Shown: in pieces, positions 37,519-47,318 of the stretch
How the letters are laid out: every line of letters begins with the position of its first letter
How positions within the stretch are numbered: the stretch's first letter is position 1
Assembly: GCF_947179165.1 (NCBI RefSeq)
Contig: NC_077240.1
Coordinates: 1,185,501 to 1,249,500, forward strand
Length of the DNA: 64,000 bases
Reading direction: 5' to 3'
From: Solanum dulcamara
Taxonomy: Eukaryota; Streptophyta; Magnoliopsida; Solanales; Solanaceae
The notes under the pieces: generated by a model
The model's input: the letters and a program-made list of their open reading frames with translations, nothing else
Database searches by the model: none
What the model was told of the DNA's origin: nothing
Made by a program: the position numbers and the translations under genes

Positions 37519-37620
37519 ACAACAAGAAGAACAATAACATTGCCAGTGTAATCCCCACTAGTAGGGTTTGGAGAGGGTGGTGTATATACAGCCTTACCGC
37601 TGCCTTGTGAGGGTAGAGAG
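37519..37620 (-). mobile_element. 5'-truncated Solanaceae SINE with 16-bp target duplication
   Basis: In reverse orientation this is the 3' half of the common Solanaceae SINE ending in a TTG-type tail. On the plus strand it reads 'aacaacaagaag', then 'ccagtgtaatccccactag', 'gggtttggagagggtggtgt' and 'gccttgtgagggtagagag'. It is flanked by perfect 16-bp copies of TGTAGTTTCTAAAACA (37503-37518 and 37621-37636), the signature of LINE-assisted target-primed integration. Confidence 0.85.
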
Positions 37621-37636
37621 TGTAGTTTCTAAAACA

Positions 37637-39712
37637 TAGATTTTTATTTCAAAAAGTTTGGGAACTGATTTAGAAGTTAGTGCCTTGATTTTCATACTTG
37701 TACTCCGCCATTCATTCTGAGACAGTGGAAGTAAGTTTTTTCTTATAATTGAACCAAATAGTGTGTAAGACATTCACTTCACTTCAGAGGGCAGAAGAAG
37801 CTAGATTAAGATGACCTTCTCAAGGAAATAATCATAGTTGTAGTAGGGAGAGTTAGATGAAACAGACTTACTATTGTTACTATGCTACAAAACTTTTTTC
37901 TTACTTTAGTGTAGAACGGTTAGTTATATCAACAACTAAAAATGACGAGGAGTTGGCAGCTTCAAAGTTTCAACAGGTAACAAGGAAATCCTCTCTTTTT
38001 TTTCCTGTTAAGGGCATCTCATTTAAAGATGATATATGTTAAGTGTCGAAAAGAAAATGTAAGCATTACATCATAAGTAAACTCCAACACCTAACACCTT
38101 GAGGAAGAGTGTTAAAACCACGAATAAGTGAGAGTAGAGATTTCAAGAGTAAGAACTGATTTGGACCCTTTGCCATTCGCTTTAAGTATCATCCTTTTTC
38201 TTCTGCTCAGAACTATCAAGCTTAAACCTATACAACCATGAAGTAGCTCAAAATTACAGCATGCGAGGAACTTATGCCAATTTAACTACAGAAAAATTCC
38301 CAACTTCAACCAATTTTTTTTATAAGTTCAAAGTCATGCTGGGAGTCATCTTTGGAGGGAAATGCACATGCTTTGTTTCTCTTTCTCATGGTGTTAATGT
38401 GTCCACTTACTCTCTCTGCATTCTGATAATGGTTGCAGAGTGAATAGTAGTGGCAGTTGCCAAAATTCTAGGAAATTCATTTAAATCAATGGCTAAATGG
38501 TTTTATCAGATATGTGGATGGGTCAAAGATTATGAGATTCAGAGACTAGTTAGGGGGATTCTATACAGTCATTAGATTCAACTGACTCTTGTTAAATTGG
38601 CACAATGCTCTAGCTGTGCCTGATTCTGGGCTATTTTCACGGTATTGCAAAATCTCACAAGGTCATATGGTAAATCGTAAAACAAAAGGATACATGCAAA
38701 TTGCAAAGTAGCAAAATGATAAGGTGCAACACACTTTTCCTTCGTTCTAAAAAGGTCAATCGTGTGGAAACATATTTTACTATTATGAGATTGCAAAAGA
38801 TAAACGGCTTGAGAGATTAAAAAAGATAGTCGCCGCCTTCACGTATGCTCTTCAACAACACTAAGTTCCATTTGCAACAATAAGCATAGATTGTTAACTT
38901 TAAGACTGCAAAGGAAGCTCAGGATAGGCTCGTAAGGCTTTAATTCATACCGGTGAAGTAGAATGTTTTACCTAATCCAGCTCAACTTACTTACTAGGAT
39001 GTAGGATATATGCTGCCCAACTCCAACTAATACATTCATATTTATATTACTAACCTGGGGGCCTACAAGGCTACAACATGCATGAATGGTTTTAGCATAT
39101 CTCCCCACATTTTTACACTATGATTAGTTGCTAAAGTGGGGGGTCACAAAGGAAAGAGAGATGAATAGTACTCCTACACTTTTTTGTTTGAGAATGACCA
39201 ATACTCCTCCACTCCTCTAACCTCTTTTATCAAGTGTTTACTCCATAAGTGCATAGCCTCCAACTTTTGAAGGACAAGTTGGCAATTCTTTTTTTTGACA
39301 CTCCCACCATTTCAATTTACGTGACATATATTAAAAAGGAAAACTTTTAAATCTTGTGGACTTAAATATGTCATCGGATTTGTGTGACTATAAAAGATTC
39401 TCGTTAAGGGTAAATGAGAAGTGTAAAAATTCAACCTTTCCCCTTGGTATGTCAAAGCAAACCAAGTTTATATTATGCTCCGAACTACTTTTTATCTGTA
39501 GTGAAGAATATCATTTATTTATTCTGATGAAGCAAAAATGTAGAATTTGCAACTAAGACTAAAGAGGATTGAACACATGTTTAGGTGAAATTTCATCCAA
39601 GACTTGTCTTCATATCTAACTACTAAAGACCAGAGTTAGAACATCTGCGGAAAGGAAATCAAGTTGATCTAGACTCTAGAGGGTAAATTTCCCTTATCTG
39701 AGAAAAAAGATA
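37637..39712. other. Noncoding intergenic DNA
   Basis: Short frames occur, such as 37857-38042 and 38261-38443, but none shows a recognisable domain or supported splice structure. No gene is supported. Confidence 0.45.
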
Positions 39713-39720
39713 CTTCAGGC

Positions 39721-39839
39721 CTACGTTGCTCGGACTCTTCATAAATGTCAATGGGTGCGTGTCGGATTCTCCAAAATTAGTGTATTTTTGGTGAATCCGA
39801 CACGGGTGCGGCATCGAAAGTGAAGAGTCCGCAACTTAG
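39721..39839. mobile_element. hAT-type MITE, 119 bp, with 8-bp duplication
   Basis: The ends CTACGTTGCTCGGACTCTTC and GAAGAGTCCGCAACTTAG are inverted repeats differing by a small gap. The inner arms 'gtgtcggattctccaaaa' and 'ttttggtgaatccgacac' also pair, giving a hairpin. An exact 8-bp duplication CTTCAGGC flanks it (39713-39720 and 39840-39847), as expected for hAT elements. Confidence 0.88.
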
Positions 39840-40452
39840 CTTCAGGCAGCATAAGATTCATCAAAGTTCAGTTGAATAAGTCAAGTGGTTCAATCAGTTG
39901 ATGCGTATCTTTTCATAATTCAAGCAAGAATTTTGGCTCCAAGGATTTCAGGTGTCTCTAAATCTCTTAAGCCACAAATTCTAATATCAAGTGCTCCTTT
40001 ATTATGAATATGGACCTTCTTCCCTCCCTCCCCATAGAACTAGTCCCTAGTCGATAGAAACTCATTTGAATGTCCATTATAAAGATCATGTCAATCAATC
40101 AATTTCACTCACTATGCCTTGATCTTAAATTAGTTGAAGTCGACTATATAAATTCTCTACACCTATTCCATTTTATTGAGGTCCACAAATGGAACTCATT
40201 ACTCATTTAAACACTACATTGAGGCCGATTTAGCTCGTGCTTAGGTTAGGCTTCACCCGTAAAAGTATCATAATTCAACTATTATTTCCTCAATCTCATT
40301 TTATATGGCAATGTTTGACCGAACATACTTGTTGACACATACTTAAATATGTCACGAGTCCATGACATGACTACCATGGGCGAATTTATAAGTAAAATAT
40401 GGGGCACATAAACTTGTCTCTCCCTAAAACTAGGTAATGTATGTATATATTT

Positions 40453-41605
40453 GGTGAAATCCATCGGTGGCCCCCTAAAGTTGGCACCAACTTTCACTTA
40501 GACACCTCAACTAGGCTTTGTTTATTTTAGACACCTCAATTAAGGCTCCGATGTGTCATTTTGACACTTTGTGCTGACTTGGCACATTGCGTGTGCTGCA
40601 CCCATTTTAAGCGCGTAAAAAACGTTTTTTTCTTTAAAAATATTTTATTATTATTTTTTTTGTTGTTCTTCTTCTTCTTCATTTCTTCTTCTTCTTCTTC
40701 ATTGCGTGTTCTTCTTTTACAAATTCCTTTTATAAAACACAATCTTTCTCCATTTTCTTCAACACCCATTTGCCCAAAACCCATAAATTCCCCTCCCCAA
40801 TCTCTTCAGACGATTCATGAATCGTTGATAGACTTGTTCACATATTCACTAAGCCTCTTGATTCATCAAAAAGCCAATAACTTAATGAGTTGGGTTTAAA
40901 GATTACTACTTGTATTGTTGAAGTTGTTCTTAGAAATCTGAGAAATTGGAGAATAACCCATTTGTTTTTTAATTGGACTTCAAATTTTGTTGTGGGTTCT
41001 TTAAGGTTTGAATTCTTTAACAATTTCAAAGAAAATAATTTTAGATTTGTATTAATCTTGCCGGAAAAAATGGAGGTTCTGTCGGATTTTTTGATCCAAT
41101 TTGATTTATATTTTTGTTTTCCATTATAGCTCCATTTTTTCCTCTTTAGATGATATGGATAGTGTTGGGTGGGTGTTGGAGGAGAAGAAGATTTGGTGGG
41201 GTGGGGGAGGGGTTGGGGTTAGGGTGGGTAAGATTGGACAAGATGACGGCGTGGTGGGTGGGTGGGGTTAATAGTTGTTAATTTTTATTTTTTTAAAAAA
41301 TTATTATTTGGATAAAAAAAAATGTCACGTGTCATCAAATTATTGGTCATTTTTTCTATTCAAAAGTCATTATTTGATAATTATTTTTGATATATATATA
41401 TATGCCACGTGTCTTTATTTAATTTGTTGTTTTTGACACATTAGGCGAGTGCATTAGACACACTTAATATATTTTGGTGATTGTCAAAAAAGTGTCAAAA
41501 TGACACATCGAAGCCTTAATTGAGGTATCTAAAATGAACAAAGCCTAGTTGAGGTGTCTAAGTGAAAGATGGTGCTAACTTTAGGGGCCACCAATGGGTT
41601 TCGCC
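40453..41605. mobile_element. Mutator-like element, 1153 bp, perfect 9-bp duplication
   Basis: Inverted ends of about 110 bp (40453-40566 and about 41492-41605) share 'cactta.gacacctcaacta', 'ctcaattaaggct.cgatg' and 'tgtcattttgacac'. They are roughly 90% identical by eye. A perfect 9-bp duplication TATATATTT lies at 40444-40452 and 41606-41614. Long inverted ends plus a 9-bp duplication are diagnostic of Mutator-like elements. The interior has no transposase. Instead it holds pyrimidine-rich and leader-like sequence (40660-41130) and G-rich tracts, so it may carry a captured gene piece. Confidence 0.9.
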
Positions 41606-41938
41606 TATATATTTTCTAACATTGATATAATATTATCTGCTAGTATTCATGCTACAAGAAGGCTAAAAAGTGGACTTGGTTTAATGTTCAACTAGTTACC
41701 TATAGAATTAGGGATTATTAATTTTTTTTAATTGTGCACCATGTTCTAGAATCCTAAATTCGCCTATGGTTACTATGATCACTTGAGTTGTCAAATATAG
41801 AAAAATGTCATTGTAGAGTATTATCATGCTGAATATCAAGTATTAACCATATATCATTAAATCATATAACTAGTAAACATCTTCAAATAAATAGGAAATA
41901 AAAACAAAATTCAGTATAGAAAGGGTATAAAAGTAAAT

Positions 41939-42811
41939 TCACCTGGTGTAAGGAGGAGGGCAAAATATGATCAAGTAATCAGCAGAGGCACAAGTGAATG
42001 TACTAGTCTTATCATCATAAGCATAGCTATAAGAGCGTGGGCACGCGTGCTTGAAGAAGAGCGAGTAGCTCGAAGGGTGACACGTGTCAGGCGTATTATA
42101 CGCTTCACTACAACAGTATATCGGATCATTAAACGCCAAACACGCGCTCTTACATCCAACACTCTCACTCCCACTCGCAACCCTCAAATCTCTCGGACAC
42201 GCGCCGTTCAAATCCACTAAACATCCCGTAGCACTGCATCCCCCTCTTGTACCTCCTTTAGCAACTATAAGCATCGGAAGGTTGTACCCATCCACAAGGC
42301 TGACGTCATAGAAATCCAAACCTTGATCGCCGTTGAGGGTAAACTCCGCTAAACTCGCCGGCGGTATAGCCCCAGCTCCGGCGCATTCCACTTTACCGGA
42401 GCCGCAGTCTCCGGTGACGCAGGTGAATTTCCCTGTGGATGGGTCCTTTGAGCATAGGGTCCGACCCCAAACCCGACCCGACCAAGCTCTAGGCATTTTC
42501 AGAGTCTTGGATTTACCACTTTTAAGAACGAACCCGGTTGGATTAACAGGTGCTCTGTCAGCTCCGGTTAGTATTCCGGGCCATACTGTGTGGCGGCACT
42601 TGTTTACTATTTTGAAAGTTGTTGACTGCACCTCTGCAAGTAAAAAATAAAAGTTTTAATTTTTATCATCAAGATTACAAAAACAAAATTTAAACAAATC
42701 AAGATTTTAAGAGAAATTAAGTGAAGGGGTTAATGATTGATTACCTGAGAAGAGAGAGAAAGTGATGAGAAGAAGAGAGAGAAAGATGGGGTTGATGAGA
42801 AGACGATCCAT
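41939..42811 (-). CDS. Thaumatin-like protein (PR-5 family), at least 2 exons
   Basis: Minus-strand exons are 42811-42745 and 42633 down to the stop at 41941-41939, giving 253 aa. The signal peptide is MDRLLINPIFLSLLLITFSLF; the junction gives EVQSTTFKIVNKC. The thaumatin signature lies in FTCVTGDCGSGKVEC. The acidic-cleft residues sit in WSGRVWGRT, AEFTLNG and DFYDVSLVDGYNLP, and the cysteine pattern runs to CPRSYSYAYDD and FTCASADYLIIFC. It is clearly paralogous to the TLP at 27332-28939, with the same intron-1 phase. The frame ends PPPYTR then TGA. That TGA overlaps a donor-like AG|GTGA at exactly the position where the paralogue splices to its GPI-tail exon. I found no exon 3 in the next few kb, where a Mutator-like element now sits. 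The gene therefore either ends here as a soluble TLP or has a more distant third exon. Confidence 0.9.
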
Positions 42812-43106
42812 TGGTGAAGATGAGTAGTGGAATGTTAGTGGTTAAGTGTGAGTGATTGATTTTCAGGTTTCAAAGTTGTTAACTTTTTCTTTTTCATTTT
42901 TGTTTTTGTGTGGGTATTTGAGGTCCAGAGGAATAAAGAAAGAAAAAAAAAAGTTGAAAGACATAAGAAACAGCGCGAAAAAAATTAGAAGAAATAGGTG
43001 AGGGAGGGAGAAATCAGAAAAGGTTAGTGACTGTGAAGAGAAGAGGCTGTAACTTTATCGAAGGTTTTGGCATATCTCTCTTTTTTCACTTTTTTTTTTT
43101 CTTAAA
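42812..43106. other. Upstream region of the second TLP gene
   Basis: This purine-rich DNA is the presumed promoter and leader of the minus-strand TLP. No clear TATA box was assigned. Confidence 0.4.
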
Positions 43107-43790
43107 GGAAAAGGATCAAAAACGTTCTTAAACTATTAAAAATAAATAAAAATATTTTTTATTTGTATTTTGATTCAAAAATATTTTTCTCGTCAGTATT
43201 TTAGTTTAGAAATGTTCTTATTATTATTTAATGGGTCAAAATGCTTTTTTCAAATAAATATATTATTTATTTTCTTTTTGAACACATTTTTTTTAATAAG
43301 ATTTCTTTTATTAGCAAATGTTTATTATACTTGAATTAGAAAAAAAATAAAAATATTTCTTACTTTATTATAATTATTTTTTATCGTTATTTGAATAAAA
43401 ATTAATAATGAATTTATTATGATTTTATATATATGACATATATTATTCGTTAAAACATAAAGTATATGAAATTATTCATTTTTTCATTGATAAAATGAGA
43501 TTACAAAAAATTAAATAATTTTCTATATTTTTATTACTTAAAGTAGTTTAAAAAGAAAGAAAACAAGAATTGAGTTTCATAAAAGTAATATTTTTATAAG
43601 CAACGAGATTTTTTTTTTCTTAAAAAAGTATATTATTCGGAAAATGACACTTTTGACCCATTTTGTAACAATAAGGTTATTTTTTGATCAAATTATTGAC
43701 AGTGAGGACATTTTTGAACCAAACTATAAACGGAAGACATTTTTGTTCATTTCAAATAGTTTAAGGGCATTTTTGACTTTTTTTCCTTTT
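43107..43790. mobile_element. Inverted-repeat element, about 684 bp
   Basis: The left end 'ggaaaaggatcaaaaacgtt' and following 'cttaaactatt' mirror the right end 'aatagtttaagggcattttt' and 'gactttttttcc'. The arms continue inward as 'ttgattcaaaaatattttt' against 'acatttttgaaccaaactat'. TTAAAG flanks both sides imperfectly. The interior is AT-rich and noncoding. It is probably a non-autonomous DNA transposon. Confidence 0.6.
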
Positions 43791-43857
43791 TAAAGATATT
43801 TGATTTTGTATTTTTTTATAAATTTAATTTTTCTTAATTGAAAATTGTTCCTGTCCT

Positions 43858-43955
43858 TCCAAGGTAATTATAAAGTCTGCGTATACTTTATCTTTTCCAA
43901 ACCCCAGTTTTATGGGATTACAGTAGATATATATATATTGTTGTTTTTATTAGAA
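43858..43955 (+). mobile_element. SINE 3' remnant
   Basis: The order 'aaagtctgcgtatacttta', 'ccaaaccccagttttatggg', 'attacagtag' and then 'attgttgttttt' reproduces the 3' half of the Solanaceae SINE seen inverted at 37519-37620. It is more diverged, and no duplication was found. Confidence 0.6.
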
Positions 43956-44672
43956 TTTTTATTTTTCATATACAAAAAATCTAAAAAATTATTTCCTTTT
44001 ATTAAATTTGTAAGGACCATTTCAACTAAAAAGAAGTTGCTCCCGTTAGAACATTGAAATTGTGATTTATTATTATGGGGTGCAATGGATAGTTACAATA
44101 TTTACGTATAATTTCATCTATCAAGTTATTAATTCTCACGACATATGTATTCAGCATTTCGAAGATTCAATAATTTTGACTCAAATTATCTTTTCTCAAA
44201 AGAAAAATTAATTAAATAAATTTTTTAACCGCTAATCAAACTTTAACTAGTATTTGAAAACTAATTAAATTTTAAATAATTTTTAAAACAATCATAATTA
44301 GACTAAAATATGGAAATATTTAAAATTTTGGCCCTACTTATAATACAAGAGCTCCAATTGCATGATTTTTTCATGGAGTTCGAGTTCAGATTTGTAACTT
44401 CATGATTTATACTAAATTCTGTGACAGAGTCTTAGAGTTTCAATGGCATAAGTTTGTCCTTGATTTTAAAAGAGATACGTTCGGTGAAAAAATCATTTTC
44501 ACTCATGATACGTATTTTAAAATTTACAACATACTTTATTATTGATTATATCTCACAAAAATAACAATAAGATCTATATATATCCTGTATTGAGATTACA
44601 CTGGATACATTGTTGACGTTTTTTCACTTGTGATTCTTGTTTTAAAACTTTATCGGTATTTCACTCATGGGT

Positions 44673-45278
44673 AGGAGTGTACATGGACCGGGTTGATTCG
44701 GATTTTTTACAAACCAAATCAAATCATTTGTGTCGGGTTATTAAATCTACAAACCAAACCAAACCAATAAAAGTCGGGTTTTTCGATATCAATTTTTTTT
44801 GAGTTTTTTGGATTTTTCATAGTATCTAATAAAAAACACAGAGAAGTGCTTCTTAAAAAGAGTTCTAGTACAAAATATCAACATATAAGATGGAGGCAGA
44901 ACATTGTTTGGAGTTTTAACTTTATAATATAACTTTATAAAATGTTTTTTTTTGTATATTATTTAGATGGGCTTCTCAAGTCCAAATCTAAATGTAAGAA
45001 AGAAAACAAAAATTATGAAAAATTTTAAAAAAATATTTATAAATTACATTTTAATAAATATTTTTATGTATAATATAATTTAAAAGTAGTATATCTATAA
45101 TCGGGTCGGTTTGAGTTCGGTTTGACTATTTTTAGTTAAAACCAAACCAACCCTATAATGGTCGGGTTTTTTTCCAAACACCAAATCAAGTCAAACCAAA
45201 CCACTAGTCGGTTTTTTTTTCCGATTTGGTTCGATTTGTCGATTTGATGCGGTTTATCGGTTTACCTTGTACAACCCT
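44673..45278. mobile_element. MITE, 606 bp, with 10-bp duplication
   Basis: The ends AGGAGTGTACA and TGTACAACCCT are imperfect inverted repeats (9 of 11). The flanks are exact 10-bp copies of ACTCATGGGT (44663-44672 and 45279-45288). The interior repeats 'aaaccaaatcaaatcattt' and 'ggttcgatttgtcgattt'-like blocks, common in Solanaceae MITEs. A minus-strand short frame inside has no homology. Confidence 0.8.
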
Positions 45279-45288
45279 ACTCATGGGT

Positions 45289-47318
45289 GCGTATTTTAAA
45301 CTCCATAAAAAAAATATTATATTTCTGAAGTTTGAATCTTTATATATTGTCCAAACTCCATGAATCGCTCCAGAAGTTTCAAACTTTAACACTTCTTTTT
45401 GGATATATTTCGTATTTTAGTTATGGACATTTTATCTAGATATTGTTTTTGGATTTTAAAATAATTACTTTTCAATTACATTTGAAACAACTGTTAAACT
45501 TTGATTAGCCTAATTTTTTCTCGGAAATTACATAAATATACAATATTAAGAAAATATTTACCATTTATAGCAATAAAAAAATAATTTCATTGAACACTTA
45601 TAATACATTTATAATACAGTTTTAATACATATTGCAGAGAACTATTTATAAAACATATATAATACAAGTTTTATAAATGGATAATACATTTATCACATAT
45701 TTTAATAGACTTATAATACATTATGTTAGTTTCTTACTACACAAACATAATATATATTTTAAAACACTTATAATATATTTATATTGTATGCATAATTCAC
45801 TTTTAATACAAGTGTAGATTTATCATAATATTGCTATAAATGATAATAAATAAAAAATATCGCTAAAATCAGTAATTAATTTTTAAAAAGCACTCAATCA
45901 AGTAATTTTTCCTTTTTTTCTTCCATCTCCCCCAGTCGGCCCAAAGTATTGGGCCTAGCCCAACTTAAAGGAGGGTCCTTTCCAGCACAGCCCTTAGCTT
46001 CTTCCAGAGGCTAAAGTTCTGCCTGCTTCCCACAGGAGCAATGCAAAATTATTTCGTTATGTGGTGGTTTATATATTATACTATATATTCCCGAGTACTC
46101 ATAATTTCCTTGCCTTTATGGCTACATAGCATAGTGTTGTTCGCAAATCACGTAAGTGTAGGCACATCATAGCGTGATTAGTGGCGAAATTAGAAATTTT
46201 GTTAAGAGTGTTTAAAATTTAATATATATGTATGGAAAAAAAAAATGATTTATATACTTCATATAATTTTTTATATATATAATATAATTTTTCGACGAAA
46301 AGTGTGCTACTAATCACCCATTACTACATATGGCTATGAAACTGATAACGTCATGGTCGTAGTAGCTATGAGAGACTCATGACAGCACAGCTCTATAGGC
46401 ATTAGAATTCACAATTAGTCTGATGATCATTAACAATTTTATAAAATGCTTTAATCATTAAGTAAGTACATAGACAAATAAGATGTGTAGTATTAGTCCT
46501 AATTTTATAGATGTAATGTGCTTTTTAATCATTAATGTAGTTCATTTGGCTATTGTTCATTAGTTGTTGGGCATACTAAAAAAGTGCATGTATTCATTAT
46601 TCATCAGAGGCCCATACAGCTTGGTAATTCAACAAATAAGGATAAAGATTGACCTCATTAGAAAGATATAATCATTACCAAACACTAATTAACGACATTT
46701 TAATGCACTTTTGTGCCAAATCTAAGTCCCTAGAAGTATTAATGGACCTTTTGTTGTGTATCATTTTGCTTACTAACGGGTGCTTAAAAGGCATTATTTT
46801 GAAATAACTGTTGATCATCATATACATTGGCCCTAGCGTGCATAAATACCCATTTTCTCGTCAATCATAAGTCTAATCCATTAATTGAAAATGAACAATG
46901 ATATTTTTTCCCCCAAAAAAAGAGCCCACGTAGATTGATACAACTGATTTTGTCTGTCCTTATTAAAGGTTTCATCATTTTTGTCTCTCAACTTGGATCC
47001 TCTCAAGCTTTTTCAAGATACCAAATTAGAACTTAAATGAAACAAATTTACGTAACAACCGTATGATATGTATATGTTAAGACGGCATAAAAAAAATACC
47101 ATCTTGAGTTGGGATTAAAGAAACATCTACACCCGTTAATCCTGAGACCAACTTATATAATTAGAGGCAGATTCTGAATTTGATATAATACATACTTTTT
47201 TAGATAAAAAATATTAAATTCTCGTGAATCCAATGCTTTTATGCTATATTTGCCTCTATATATTACCGTTAGTTATCATGTTACCTTAATGTTATGCAGG
47301 GAGAACTATTGGTGATGT
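45289..47318. other. AT-rich intergenic DNA with degenerate ATAATACA repeats
   Basis: Around 45590-45835 the phrase 'cttataatacatttataata' and variants recur irregularly. No gene is supported in the rest. Confidence 0.45.

Noticed and set aside
37857..38042. Short plus-strand frame with ISTTKNDEELAASKFQQ
   Set aside because: It resembles coding sequence slightly and is followed by 'ggtaacaagg', but no neighbouring exon or recognisable domain supports it.
40561..40899. 112-codon Phe/Ser/Leu-rich frame inside the Mutator-like element
   Set aside because: It is a translation of T- and CTT-rich tracts, not a plausible protein. It is treated as element interior.
41971..42650. Open frames on both strands overlapping the second TLP
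   Set aside because: The thaumatin frame carries the signature and cysteines; the others are Arg-, Ser- or Pro-rich shadows.
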